This document shows positions 8,152-16,967 of a stretch of 56,309 nucleotides of DNA, in pieces. The stretch spans positions 1-56,309 of the forward strand of contig NZ_BCSH01000058.1 in the NCBI RefSeq assembly GCF_001570765.1, written 5' to 3'. The DNA is from Nocardiopsis listeri NBRC 13360 (GTDB lineage: Bacteria; Actinomycetota; Actinomycetes; Streptosporangiales; Streptosporangiaceae). Every line of letters starts with the position of its first letter. Position 1 is the stretch's first letter. Under the pieces are notes generated by a model, which worked only from the letters and a program-made list of their open reading frames with translations, did no database searches and was not told the origin of the DNA. The translations under genes and the position numbers were made by a program.

Positions 8152-9201
8152 ATGAGGATGCGAACCTCCGCGCTTTCGACCGCCGCCACGGCACTGGCGA
8201 TCGGCCTGGTCGCGACCGCCTGTGGGGGGGCCGACGCCGACGCCGACGAAGGCTCCGACACCCTCACGCTCGGCTACTTCCCGAACGTCACCCACGCGCC
8301 CGCCCTGGTGGGTGTGGAGAACGGGACCTTCGACGAGGCGCTCGGCGACGTCGAACTGTCCACCCAGACCTTCAACGCCGGTCCGGACGCGATCAACGCG
8401 CTCTTCTCCGGCGAGATCGACGCGACCTTCATCGGCCCCAACCCGACGATCAACGGCTGGTCCCAGTCCGGCGGCACCGCGTTGCGCGTCATCGCCGGCT
8501 CCACGTCCCAGGGCGCCGGTCTGGTGGCGCGCGAGGGCATCGACGACGTCGAGGACCTGCCCGGCCGCACCATCTCCACGCCCCAGCTGGGCAACACCCA
8601 GGACGTGGCGCTGCGCTGGTTCGCCGAGGAACAGGGGTGGGACATCGACACCGAGGGCGGTGGCGAGCTGTCCATCCTGCCGCAGGACAACGCCGAGATC
8701 GTCAACACCTTCGCGCTCGGTGAGATCGATGGGGCGTGGGTGCCCGAGCCGCACCTGAGCCGTCTGCTCCTGGAGCACGACGCCGAGTTGCTCGTCGACG
8801 AGAAGGACCTGTGGCCGGACACCGGCGGTGAGTTCGTCACCACCAACCTGATCGTCAACGCCGACTTCCTGGAGGAGAACCCCGATACCGTCCGGGACCT
8901 GCTGCGGGGCCACGTCGAGACGGTCGATTGGATGAACGACAACTCCGAGGAGGCCCAAGAGGCGACCCTGGCCCACCTGGAGGCCCTCACCGGTGGAGAC
9001 CTCTCCCCGGAGGTCGTCGCCTCCGCGTTCGACAACGTCTCGTTCACCGTCGACCCCATCGCTCCCTCGCTGCGGAGCGGTGCCGAGCACGCCGAGGCCG
9101 TCGGTCTGCTCGACCCGGTGGATCTGGAGGGGATCTACTCGCTCGAAGCGCTCAACGAGATCCTCACCGAGGAAGGACGCGAGGAGGTCGAGGGCTTCTA
9201 G
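8152..9201 (+). CDS. SsuA/TauA/NrtA-type ABC transporter substrate-binding lipoprotein
   Basis: This 349-residue lipoprotein has a signal peptide with lipobox VATAC (lipidated Cys24) and an acidic linker. The mature domain starts LTLGYFPNVTHAPALVG, a signature of the nitrate/sulfonate/taurine (NMT1/SsuA) binding family. It continues with ALFSGEIDATFIGPNP and GAWVPEPHLSRLL, lining the ligand cleft between two lobes. It is the first gene of a binding protein-ATPase-permease set, although the ATPase starts 140 bases later behind its own operator copy. The likely substrate is an aliphatic sulfonate or sulfate ester; taurine, nitrate or pyrimidine precursors are possible in this family. The ATG at 8152 follows an AGAGGA-like site and is favoured by the signal peptide length. 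Confidence 0.87.
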   Translation: MRMRTSALSTAATALAIGLVATACGGADADADEGSDTLTLGYFPNVTHAPALVGVENGTFDEALGDVELSTQTFNAGPDAINALFSGEIDATFIGPNPTINGWSQSGGTALRVIAGSTSQGAGLVAREGIDDVEDLPGRTISTPQLGNTQDVALRWFAEEQGWDIDTEGGGELSILPQDNAEIVNTFALGEIDGAWVPEPHLSRLLLEHDAELLVDEKDLWPDTGGEFVTTNLIVNADFLEENPDTVRDLLRGHVETVDWMNDNSEEAQEATLAHLEALTGGDLSPEVVASAFDNVSFTVDPIAPSLRSGAEHAEAVGLLDPVDLEGIYSLEALNEILTEEGREEVEGF

Positions 9202-9214
9202 TGCTTCCACAAAA

Positions 9215-9231
9215 CCTACTCATTAAGTAGA
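9215..9231. promoter_or_regulatory. Copy 3 of the shared 17-bp operator (ATPase/permease promoter)
   Basis: CCTACTCATTAAGTAGA matches the 17-bp palindrome of 8098-8114 with two changes. It lies 14 bases after the binding-protein stop and about 110 bases before the ATPase start, implying an internal promoter for the ATPase-permease pair or read-through control. Confidence 0.65.
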
Positions 9232-9341
9232 GTTCATCCGTGTCGCTTCAGACCTCGAAGGACCCCCGACACGCGTGTCCGCCCGAACCCACCGCGAGTC
9301 GCTCCGGCCGCCCCGGTGGGCCTGGAAGGCGAAGGGAAACA

Positions 9342-10112
9342 ATGAGCACCATCACCGAGACCCGCACCGGCACCACCGCCGTGCGGATCGACGACATATC
9401 CAAGGTGTTCGGGCGCGGCGGTGGCGCCGTCACCGCCATCGACGGGATGTCCGTCCAGGTAGGGGAGGGCGAGTTCCTGGCCCTCCTGGGCGCCTCCGGA
9501 TGCGGCAAGAGCACCCTGCTCTCCCTCGTCGCCGGGCTGGAGTGCCCCACCACCGGTAGCGTGGACGTGGGCGAACACCGTGTGGCCATGATGTTCCAGG
9601 AAGCCGCGCTCTTCCCCTGGCTCACCGTCGGCGCCAACATCGAGATCCCCATGAAGGTCAACAAGGTTCCCAAGGCCGAACGCCGCAAGCGTGTGGCCGA
9701 ACTCCTGGACCTGGTGCGTCTGACCGGGTCGGAGCGCAAGCGCCCGCACGAACTCTCCGGCGGCATGCGTCAGCGCGTGGCCCTGGCCCGTGCCCTGGCC
9801 CAGGACGCCGACGTCCTGCTCATGGACGAACCCTTCGGCGCGCTGGACGCCATGACCCGCGACATCCTCCACGACGAACTGGAACGGATCTGGCGGGAGA
9901 GGTCCCTGACCATCATGTTCGTCACCCACAACGTGCGTGAGGCGGTGCGTCTGGGTGACCGGGTCGTACTGCTGTCCAGCCGTCCCGGGCGCGTCATCTC
10001 CGAGTTCGAGGTGAAGGGTGAACGCCCCCGCCGCATCGATTCCGCACTGATCGCCGAACAGGCCGCCGTCATCACCGACCGACTTCGCGAGGAGGTCTCA
10101 CGCCATGCCTGA
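9342..10112 (+). CDS. ABC transporter ATPase, SsuB/TauB/NrtD type
   Basis: This is a 256-residue cytoplasmic ATPase powering the permease encoded next. All ABC motifs are intact: Walker A LLGASGCGKST, Q-loop MMFQEAALFPW, signature LSGGMRQR, Walker B VLLMDEPFGALD and H-loop FVTHN. The GALDAMTR segment is typical of the nitrate/sulfonate/taurine branch. I chose the ATG at 9342 because the protein family starts close to this point; the open frame extends upstream to GTG 9240, adding 34 low-complexity residues without family support. The stop overlaps the permease start by 8 bases (10105-10112), so the two are translationally coupled. The substrate is likely an organosulfur compound, as for the binding protein upstream. 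Confidence 0.88.
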   Translation: MSTITETRTGTTAVRIDDISKVFGRGGGAVTAIDGMSVQVGEGEFLALLGASGCGKSTLLSLVAGLECPTTGSVDVGEHRVAMMFQEAALFPWLTVGANIEIPMKVNKVPKAERRKRVAELLDLVRLTGSERKRPHELSGGMRQRVALARALAQDADVLLMDEPFGALDAMTRDILHDELERIWRERSLTIMFVTHNVREAVRLGDRVVLLSSRPGRVISEFEVKGERPRRIDSALIAEQAAVITDRLREEVSRHA

Positions 10113-10977
10113 GACCCGGAGCAGGGGCGACGCCGTCCAGGGCCTGGACGCACTCGAAACGCAACCCGAACGCGGCGGCGACGAACGGAGCGTGGCCGAG
10201 ACCGCGGGCAGGATCTGGGCGGCCACCTGGCCCAAGCTCGCCGCCGTCGCCTTGGTGCTGTTGGCCTGGCAGGCCGTGGTGTGGAGCGGATGGCGTTCCG
10301 AATGGGTCTTCCCCGGCCCCGACCGTGTCCTGCCCACCCTCTTCGGGGAGATCACCACCCCCGAGTTCTGGGAGGCCGTACGGGTCACCATGCGGCGGGC
10401 CTTCATCGGCTTCGCGCTGGCCCTGGCGGTGGGCGTGCTCCTCGGTTTGGCGGTGTCGCGGTTCAAACCGCTGCGGGTGGCGATCGGTTCGCTCATCACC
10501 GGATTGCAGACCATGCCGTCGATCGTGTGGTTCCCCTTCGCGATGTTGCTGTACGGCATCAGCGAGTCCGCGATCATGTTCGTGATCGTCCTGGGCGCGG
10601 CGCCCTCGATCGCGGGCGGCCTGACCTCGGGTATCGACTACGTGCAGCCGTCGCTGTTGCGCGCCGGCAAGGTCATGGGGCTGCGTGGGACACAGCGGTA
10701 CCGGCTGCTGATCATCCCCGCCGCGCTGCCGATGTTCGTCACCGGGCTCAAACAGGGCTGGGCGTTCGCCTGGCGGTCCCTGATGGCGGGTGAGCTGCTG
10801 GTGATCATCAACCAGCAGAACTCGATCGGGTGGGCGCTGAGTCAGGCGCGCCAGCTCAACGACGCCGAACGCCTGCTCGGCTACATCATCATCGTGCTGG
10901 TGATCGGGATCCTCATCGACGTGTTCTTCAACTGGGCGGATCGTTCCCTGCGCCGTAGGTGGGGCATCACCCGGTAA
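10105..10977 (+). CDS. ABC transporter permease, SsuC/TauC type
   Basis: This 290-residue inner-membrane permease belongs to the binding-protein-dependent transport family. About six transmembrane helices are visible, starting with AAVALVLLAWQAVVW (about residues 45-60). The cytoplasmic EAA-type coupling motif is seen as LRAGKVMGLRGTQRYRLLII followed by PAALP (about 190-215). An N-terminal cytoplasmic extension of about 40 charged residues precedes the first helix. It overlaps the ATPase gene by 8 bases. The cluster ends with a hairpin at 10993-11025. Together with 8152 and 9342 it forms a complete sulfonate/nitrate-type importer. Confidence 0.87.
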   Translation: MPETRSRGDAVQGLDALETQPERGGDERSVAETAGRIWAATWPKLAAVALVLLAWQAVVWSGWRSEWVFPGPDRVLPTLFGEITTPEFWEAVRVTMRRAFIGFALALAVGVLLGLAVSRFKPLRVAIGSLITGLQTMPSIVWFPFAMLLYGISESAIMFVIVLGAAPSIAGGLTSGIDYVQPSLLRAGKVMGLRGTQRYRLLIIPAALPMFVTGLKQGWAFAWRSLMAGELLVIINQQNSIGWALSQARQLNDAERLLGYIIIVLVIGILIDVFFNWADRSLRRRWGITR

Positions 10978-10992
10978 CAGGGCCGAGGGAGA

Positions 10993-11025
10993 AAGGGGGC
11001 CGCGCCACACGTGCGCGGTCCCCTT
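10993..11025. terminator. Terminator-like hairpin after the ABC permease
   Basis: GGGGGCCGCG and CGCGGTCCCC pair around a CCACACGTG loop and are followed by TTC. The hairpin lies between the permease (plus) and the alcohol dehydrogenase (minus) and may serve both converging transcripts. Confidence 0.6.
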
Positions 11026-11066
11026 CACGTCGGGTGCGGTGGTCAGGGCCACCATCGCGGCCGGTA

Positions 11067-12227
11067 TCAGCCGTAGGCGGCGTGGTACAGCTCCACGATC
11101 TCCTCGGCGGTGGGCACCCGCGGGTTGTTCCCCGGCGAACCCGACGCCAACGCCTGCCGCGCCATCAACGGCGCCAGCTCCCACCAACGCTCGGCGTCGA
11201 TCCCGTGGGCGCGCGGGGAGGGCACGCCCAACTCCTCGTTGAGCAGTCGCAGCTCCCACACCAGTGCCCCGGTGGCCTCACCGTCCGTACTGCCCGGCGC
11301 GGCCATCCCCATGGCCCGTGCGCAGTCGGCGTAGCGCCCCGGTGCCGCGCCCACCGAGAACTCCGTGACCGTCGGCAACAGCATCGCGTTGGACAACCCG
11401 TGCGCCACCTTGAAGTGCGCGCCGATCGGTCGGCTCATCCCGTGCACCAAGGCCACGCTGGAGTTGGAGAAGGCCATACCGGCCTGGGTCGCGCCCGCCA
11501 TGACGGCCTCCCGGGCCGTCCGGTCCGCGGGGTCGGCGTACACCGAGCGCAGGTGGGCGAAGAGCGTGCGCATCGCGTCCCGGGCAAGCCCGTCCGAGAT
11601 CGGATTGGCCTTGGTGCTCACGTACGCCTCGATGGCGTGGGTCAAGGCGTCCACCCCGGTGTCGGCGGTCAACCTGCCCGGCGTCTCCAGGGTCAGCTCG
11701 AAGTCCACCAGCGCCGCCCGCGGTAGCATCGCCAGCCCCGCGCACAGCATCTTCTCGTCGGTCTCCACGTCGGTGATGATGCTGTAGCGGGTCGACTCCG
11801 AGCCCGTGCCCGCGGTGGTCGGGACCGCGATCACAGCAAGGGCGGACGCGTCGGTGACCACCGGGGCCTTGTAGTCGCGCATACGGCCACCGTGCGAGCC
11901 GAGCAGGGCCACGGCCTTGGCGGTGTCGATGGAGCTACCGCCGCCCACCCCCACCAACGAGTCGAAATCGCCCTCCCGCAACGCCCGTACCCCCGCGTCC
12001 ACCACCTCGGTGGTGGGGTCGGGGACGGTTCCGGTGAACACTCCCGGTGAGATCCCGGCCCGTTCCAACCGGCTCAGGATCTCGTGGAAGAAGGGGCGGG
12101 AGGCGACGAAGGGGTCGGTCACCAGTAGGGGGCGGGACAGGCCGAATGAGTCCAGGACCTCGGCCAGCTCGGACGAGGCCCCCGCACCCACGCGTAGAAC
12201 ACGGGGCAGGGCCAGGGAAGCGGACAC
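11067..12227 (-). CDS. Iron-containing (group III) alcohol dehydrogenase
   Basis: This 386-residue NAD(P)-dependent dehydrogenase oxidises or reduces small alcohols and aldehydes in the cytoplasm. The nucleotide-binding GVGGGSSIDTAKAVA and PTTAGTGSEST are typical of the family. Metal ligands are expected from the Asp and His in the segment TGVDALTHAIEAYVS and the His residues of VALVHGMSRPIGAHFKVAHG. The GTG at 12227 is chosen because GGAGGT lies 7 bases upstream; the open frame continues 22 residues further upstream without support. It is a single gene facing the ABC cluster, with a 200-base gap to the Dps gene behind it. Methanol-, propanediol- or lactaldehyde-type substrates are all possible. 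Confidence 0.88.
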   Translation of the reverse strand: MSASLALPRVLRVGAGASSELAEVLDSFGLSRPLLVTDPFVASRPFFHEILSRLERAGISPGVFTGTVPDPTTEVVDAGVRALREGDFDSLVGVGGGSSIDTAKAVALLGSHGGRMRDYKAPVVTDASALAVIAVPTTAGTGSESTRYSIITDVETDEKMLCAGLAMLPRAALVDFELTLETPGRLTADTGVDALTHAIEAYVSTKANPISDGLARDAMRTLFAHLRSVYADPADRTAREAVMAGATQAGMAFSNSSVALVHGMSRPIGAHFKVAHGLSNAMLLPTVTEFSVGAAPGRYADCARAMGMAAPGSTDGEATGALVWELRLLNEELGVPSPRAHGIDAERWWELAPLMARQALASGSPGNNPRVPTAEEIVELYHAAYG

Positions 12228-12426
12228 GTCGAGTACCTCCGGGGGATCGGGAGTACGGGCTCGGTACCCCGACCGGGAGCTCCGACGAGGCACGGATCAA
12301 CGTCCCGGTACCTACCCTCTCGACCCGTTCGATTCCTCCCGGACGCGGTCCGTTTCCGGACCGCGACCTCGCCTCGGCCCGGGGCCGGGCACCGCTATGG
12401 CGCCCGGCCCCGGTGGTCCGTGTGGA

Positions 12427-13020
12427 TCAACCGCTCACCAGCGGGGTGTCCACCAGGTGTTCGGCCACGAACCACGCCTCCAGCTCGTTGGTGCGGATCA
12501 CGTCCGAGACCAGCACGTCGTTGGTGCCGTCGTCACCCAACTCCTGCACGCGCGCGGCCGCGTCGTGGGCCTCCTCCAGGATGGTCTCGTGGGCCTCCAA
12601 CAGACGGGAGAGCATCGCCGGGACCTCCTCGGCCCCGTTCGGTGGACGTGGGATCCTGGTGATCTCCGCGACGTGTCGGGGGTCGCCCACCGCCACGCCG
12701 CCCAGGGTCTGGACGCGCTCGGCGACGGTGTCGATCAGCTCCAACTGCTCGTCGGCGTGCTTGTCCATGAGCAGGTGCAGCTGGTAGAAGGTCTGACCGC
12801 GCATCAACCAGTGATGCTTCTTGTAGAGGTCGTGCAGGATGCGGGTGTCGCACAGGACCTGGTTGAGCCGCTGGCACGAGTACATTCGGGTGTCGTAGGA
12901 CAACCCGACCGGAAGTTGGCGGACCGTCCCGAACTGCTGGATCTCCTCGCCCCGCTGGTGGAGCCACGGCTGGCTGCTGCGCGGCTTGGGCGTGTTCGTG
13001 CGCTGATCGGAGGTCGTCAC
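12427..13020 (-). CDS. dps: Dps-family ferritin-like DNA-protection protein
   Basis: This 197-residue protein has the four-helix ferritin fold of Dps, which forms dodecamers that oxidise and store iron and shield DNA in stress. Ferroxidase-site residues are recognisable: the KKHHWLMRGQTFYQLHLLMDKHADEQLELID stretch carries the conserved W, H and D/E positions, split here between helices A and B (key residues His in KKHHW, Asp in MDKHAD, Glu in DEQLE). N- and C-terminal tails extend beyond the core. The start GTG at 13020 has an AAGGGGG site just upstream; the frame upstream to 13089 is unlikely to be coding. It is monocistronic, between the P450 gene and the alcohol dehydrogenase on the same strand. 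Confidence 0.85.
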   Translation of the reverse strand: MTTSDQRTNTPKPRSSQPWLHQRGEEIQQFGTVRQLPVGLSYDTRMYSCQRLNQVLCDTRILHDLYKKHHWLMRGQTFYQLHLLMDKHADEQLELIDTVAERVQTLGGVAVGDPRHVAEITRIPRPPNGAEEVPAMLSRLLEAHETILEEAHDAAARVQELGDDGTNDVLVSDVIRTNELEAWFVAEHLVDTPLVSG

Positions 13021-13159
13021 GACCGATTCCCCCTTGCGAGTAGGTGGCGGGACGCGGTTGGACGCGTCCCGCCTGCCAGTCTCGGCCACCGACCGTTGTC
13101 ACGGGAGAAACAGCACCCCATGGCAGGGCAAGACTTCACCCGGCCGGCCCGAACACGGT

Positions 13160-14371
13160 CTACCGGTTCGGGTCGAGGGTCACCGGCAGCGCGAACAGCC
13201 CGTGCATGATCATGCTCGGCCACCAGCGCAGCTCGGATTCGGGGACGGAGAGCCGCAGCCCGGGCAGGCGGTCCAGGAGCGCGCCCACCGCGACCCGAGC
13301 CTCCATCCGCGCCAACCGTGCCCCGACGCAAAAGTGCGCCCCGTGCCCGAAGGCCAGGTGGGAGGAGCCACGTTCGAGGTCGAAGGTGTCAGGGTCCTCG
13401 TACCGTCGCGGGTCGCGCCCGGCCGCCAACAGCGACACCAGAACGGGTTCGCCCGCCCCCAGGCGCACCCCGCCCACGGTGGTGGGCCGGGCGGGGAAGC
13501 GCCAGGTCGCGTTCTGCAACGGGCTCTCCAACCGCAAAGATTCCTCGATCGCCGGGCCCAACAGGGAACGGTCCTGACGAACGCGTTCCCACCGGTCGGG
13601 GTGGCGCAACAGGGTCAGCAGCATGTTGCCGATCAACGCCACGGTGGTCTCGTGCCCGGCCACCAACAACAGGAACGCGGTGGAGGTCACCTCGTCGCGG
13701 GTGAGGTCCCCGACGCGGTGCGCCTGTACGAGGTCGTTGAGCAGGTCGTCGGTCGGCTCGGCCAGTCGGGCGTCCACCAACGACCCCAGGTAGGAGTCGA
13801 ACCAGTCGGTCGTCGCGGCGATCGCCTCGACCTCCTCGTAGGACGAGGAGTCGATCACCGCGGCCTGACGGTGGAACTCGGGCCGGTCGGCCTCGGGCAC
13901 CCCGAGGATGTCGCAGATGATCGCGATCGGTAGCGGGTAGGCCAGGTCGCGCACCAGGTCGGGGTCGGGGGAGGTGACCAACGCGTCCAACAGCCGGGCG
14001 GTGATCCGTTCGGCGCTCTCCTCCAGCGCCCGAACGCGCCTGGGCGTGAAGGCGGCGCTCGCCACCCGACGCAGCCGGGTGTGGTCGGGGGCGTCCACGT
14101 TCACCATGCTGCGCCGCAGGCTGTCCCGGTGGTCATAGGGCAGACCCAACCCGGCCTTGAACCAGGTCCGCTCACCCGCCAACGGGTCCTTGAGCATCTC
14201 GGGGTCGGCGAGCACGTCGCGGGCGTCACCATAGCGGGTCACCACCCACGCCCACGCGCCGCCGGGCAGGTCCACCCGGTGTACCGGTTCGTTCTCGCGC
14301 AACCACCGGTAGGCGGGGTGGGGATCGGCCTCGAACTCGGGGCCGTGCAGGGGTGGAGGGGTGGTGGTCAT
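13160..14371 (-). CDS. Cytochrome P450
   Basis: This 403-residue soluble bacterial P450 probably hydroxylates a small organic substrate using ferredoxin electrons. Visible motifs are the I-helix oxygen-activation segment LLLVAGHETT, the K-helix ExxR (EESLRLESP), and the heme-ligand loop FGHGAHFCVGARLAR with the proximal Cys. The upstream HTRLRRVASAAFTPRRV (C-helix region) is also typical of actinobacterial class I P450s. Start ATG 14371 is preceded by GGAAGG. It lies 94 bases downstream of the PucR-type regulator on the same strand, so regulation by that protein is likely. No ferredoxin or ferredoxin reductase is adjacent. The subfamily and substrate cannot be read from sequence alone. Confidence 0.9.
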   Translation of the reverse strand: MTTTPPPLHGPEFEADPHPAYRWLRENEPVHRVDLPGGAWAWVVTRYGDARDVLADPEMLKDPLAGERTWFKAGLGLPYDHRDSLRRSMVNVDAPDHTRLRRVASAAFTPRRVRALEESAERITARLLDALVTSPDPDLVRDLAYPLPIAIICDILGVPEADRPEFHRQAAVIDSSSYEEVEAIAATTDWFDSYLGSLVDARLAEPTDDLLNDLVQAHRVGDLTRDEVTSTAFLLLVAGHETTVALIGNMLLTLLRHPDRWERVRQDRSLLGPAIEESLRLESPLQNATWRFPARPTTVGGVRLGAGEPVLVSLLAAGRDPRRYEDPDTFDLERGSSHLAFGHGAHFCVGARLARMEARVAVGALLDRLPGLRLSVPESELRWWPSMIMHGLFALPVTLDPNR

Positions 14372-14465
14372 CGTGGGGCCTTCCTCGGACGGGGGGCGTC
14401 GCCGCACGGTTCCTACCCATCCGCCCCGCCTTGCGCACCCGGGTTCGGGCCAGGACGCGGCGGGT

Positions 14466-15623
14466 TCAGGGCGCGATGGCGCAGGCCGTCTCCAACACAA
14501 ACCGCGACCAGGGACGCTGCGGATCGTGACCGGTCAGTTCACGGACCCGACGCAGTCGGTAGCGCAGGGTCTGGGCGTGCACGTGCAGCTCGTCGGCGGC
14601 GGTGGTGGCCGTCCCGGAGCGGAAGTAGGCGATCAACGTCTCCAACAGGTGCCGGTGTTCGAGGTTGAGCAGCGGACCCAGGACCGTGCGGCGTACCGTG
14701 GCCGGGGTGACGCCGCCACCGTTGATCAGGGCGAGCACGCAGGCGTCGGCCTCACGGAGCAGACCGTCTTCGCCCAAGGCGTGGGGTGGCGCGGTCTCCA
14801 GGGCGCCGTCCGCCAGTCGGTAGGCCGCCGACATGTCGCCGAGCGCGCGTGGCGCCAACGCGCATCCCCGCAGGCCCCGTTCCACCATCGCGGCGACCAC
14901 ATGCGCGGCGTCCTGGGCCGCGACCAGCACCACCACCCGGCCCGAACGCGTGGTCACCAGTGGGTCCGCGCCGGTCACCTCCCGCAGCAGCTCCAGGCCG
15001 GTCGCCACGGTCGCGCCCGTCTCCCCGTCGGGTTCGACCACCACCAACGTCGCCGGGTCGGGTGGCGCGATGCCCAACGTGCGCGCCCGGTCGCGGATCG
15101 CGCCGGGGGAGGACTGGCGGCCGATGAGCAGGTCGTCGAGCAGGGCGCGGCGGGCCCGTTCCCGGTCGGCGTCGAGTCGGTCGGCGGCCTCGACGTGGCC
15201 CTGGGACAGGCTCTCGGCGATCTGGTCGAGGGAGGTCAACCAGAGTTCGCCCAGGGCGAACACGTCGTCGGTGTCGAGCCGATCGCCCGCCCGTTCCCGG
15301 ATGATCCGTACCGCGGCGGCCGAACCCACCCGGTGCGCGCGCACTACCGCACCGATGGATCGGCCGTCGGCGGCGCGTGCCCGGCCGATGCCACGCAGCC
15401 GCTCCACGTCCTCCTCGGGAAGCCGGTCCGCGCCGCGTACCCACAGCTCCATCGAACGTGTGACCAACCACGACGTGATCGCCCGGACCTCCACCAGCTG
15501 CGAGGCGTGCAGCGCCCGGTAGGCGGGCACCTCCGCGTACACCTCGGTGACGATCCGCTCGACCAACGCGCCACGTTCCCGCCCGAGTTCCGCGCTGACC
15601 CGCAACCGCGCCTCATGTCCCAT
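14466..15623 (-). CDS. PucR/CdaR-type transcriptional regulator
   Basis: This is a 385-residue regulator with an N-terminal RsbR-like helical sensor half (LVEVRAITSWLVTRSMELW region), a central GGDEF-like degenerate domain and a C-terminal PucR helix-turn-helix. The C terminus has the family hallmark: LIAYFRSGTATTAADELHVH, then QTLRYRLRRVRELTG. Such proteins usually activate nearby catabolic or transport genes in response to a ligand. ATG 15623 is well supported by AGGAGGGG just upstream. The next gene on the strand is the cytochrome P450, 94 bases away, which is the obvious target; the aldo/keto reductase starts divergently at 15848. Confidence 0.88.
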   Translation of the reverse strand: MGHEARLRVSAELGRERGALVERIVTEVYAEVPAYRALHASQLVEVRAITSWLVTRSMELWVRGADRLPEEDVERLRGIGRARAADGRSIGAVVRAHRVGSAAAVRIIRERAGDRLDTDDVFALGELWLTSLDQIAESLSQGHVEAADRLDADRERARRALLDDLLIGRQSSPGAIRDRARTLGIAPPDPATLVVVEPDGETGATVATGLELLREVTGADPLVTTRSGRVVVLVAAQDAAHVVAAMVERGLRGCALAPRALGDMSAAYRLADGALETAPPHALGEDGLLREADACVLALINGGGVTPATVRRTVLGPLLNLEHRHLLETLIAYFRSGTATTAADELHVHAQTLRYRLRRVRELTGHDPQRPWSRFVLETACAIAP

Positions 15624-15847
15624 TCGTCCCCTCCTGGGTCGGGGCGGGCAGACTATCGCCCCTCGCTCGGGCGTGGCCGGGTCCGGCCATCCGGGTGAAA
15701 AGCCCGCCCGACAGCGGCGCAGCCTCAGGTCCGCACCCGCGGCGACGTGGCAGTATGCGCACAGTGGCCGAACAGGCCACGAACACGGGAGCAAGAAGGA
15801 CGACGTACACGGCGACCGGCCGGTCGGACCGACGGGGGATGAGGACG

Positions 15848-16672
15848 ATGACGGTTCCCACCATCACACTGAACAACGGGCTTCGCATGCCACAAATGGG
15901 CTTCGGCGTGTGGCAGGTGCCCGACGACGCCGTGACCGCGGCGGTCCTGGAAGCCCTGGCCGTCGGCTACCGCAGTATCGACACCGCGGCCTCCTACGGC
16001 AACGAGGCCGGTGTGGGGGAGGCGCTGCGCCGTTCCGGGCTGGCACGGGACGACGTGTTCGTCACCACCAAGGTCGCCAACCCCGACCACGGCTACGACC
16101 CCACCCTGCGCGCCTTCGACGCCAGCACCGAACGACTGGGGACGGACGTGGTCGATCTCTATCTCGTGCACTGGCCACAACCCGGGCGCGACCGGTACGT
16201 GTCCACGTGGAAGGCGCTGGAACGCCTCTACTCCGAGGGCCGGGCACGTTCGATCGGGGTGTGCAATTTCAACCGCCCACACCTGGAACGTGTCCTGCGG
16301 GAGGGCGGGATCGCCCCCATGGTCAACCAGATCGAGCTGCACCCGCTGCTGGCCCAGTCCGAGCTGCGCGCCTTCGACACCGAGCACAACATCGTCACCG
16401 AGGCGTGGAGCCCGTTGGGCTCGGGACGCTTGCTGGACCACCCGCTCATCGTGGAGATGGCCCGAGAACTGGGACGGACCACCGCGCAGATCCTGCTGCG
16501 GTGGCACATCCAGCTGGGCAACGTGGTCATCCCCAAGTCGGTCACGCCCGAGCGCATCCGCTCCAACTTCGAGGTGTTCGACTTCGAACTGTCGCGGGAG
16601 GCGATGGAACGCATCGGGGGACTCGACGAGGGACGCCGCTTCGGTCCCGACCCCGAGACCCTGGAGGGCTGA
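15848..16672 (+). CDS. Aldo/keto reductase (AKR5-like)
   Basis: This 274-residue NADPH-dependent reductase has a TIM-barrel fold. The catalytic tetrad is visible: Asp in YRSIDTAASYGNE with the downstream Tyr, Lys in VTTKVANPDHG, and His in LYLVHWPQP. The NADPH site is IPKSVTPERIRSNFEVFDF. It belongs with 2,5-diketo-D-gluconate reductase-like enzymes, but the true substrate is unknown. Two ATG codons are possible (15839 and 15848); the second gives the N terminus MTVPTITLNNG typical of the family. It is divergent from the PucR regulator and might be in its regulon. It converges on the small membrane protein gene, whose stop is 13 bases away. Confidence 0.88.
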   Translation: MTVPTITLNNGLRMPQMGFGVWQVPDDAVTAAVLEALAVGYRSIDTAASYGNEAGVGEALRRSGLARDDVFVTTKVANPDHGYDPTLRAFDASTERLGTDVVDLYLVHWPQPGRDRYVSTWKALERLYSEGRARSIGVCNFNRPHLERVLREGGIAPMVNQIELHPLLAQSELRAFDTEHNIVTEAWSPLGSGRLLDHPLIVEMARELGRTTAQILLRWHIQLGNVVIPKSVTPERIRSNFEVFDFELSREAMERIGGLDEGRRFGPDPETLEG

Positions 16673-16684
16673 GGGCGGCCGGGG

Positions 16685-16840
16685 TCAGCGCAGCTCGCGC
16701 ACCTTGCGGGCGCCGGCCAGCATGGCCTCGGTGCCGTTGCGGCGAGTCCGAGCGACGTATACGGCGCCTCCGACGAAGATCGAGAGGAAGATCCCGACCA
16801 CGACGATCAGGGCCAGGACGGACAGCACAGTAGAGATCAT
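16685..16840 (-). CDS. 51-residue single-pass membrane protein
   Basis: This short frame starts at ATG 16840 and encodes 51 residues: a hydrophobic N-terminal helix (VLSVLALIVVVGIFLSIFVG at about residues 5-24), then a basic segment beginning ARTRRNGTEAM and ending KVREL plus Arg. This is a plausible N-in/N-out single-span protein. Codon third positions are GC-rich, as in neighbouring genes. No family is recognised. It lies between convergent neighbours (aldo/keto reductase ahead, DMT transporter behind on the same strand, 127 bases away). The reading frame is clear; function is unknown. Confidence 0.6.
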   Translation of the reverse strand: MISTVLSVLALIVVVGIFLSIFVGGAVYVARTRRNGTEAMLAGARKVRELR

Positions 16841-16967
16841 GCACTCATCGTAGCCGCACGCCGGACCCTCCCCTCAGGGGGTTCCTCGGCTCGTGGGAGC
16901 CACCGAACCGCTGACGGCGGGGGCCGAGGCGGGACCGGAGCGTATGGCTGCGGTGCCCGGCGCTCTC

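Noticed and set aside
9240..9341. N-terminal extension or leader peptide before the ABC ATPase
   Set aside because: The frame is open but low-complexity, lacks a family match, and ATG 9342 fits the ABC family start.
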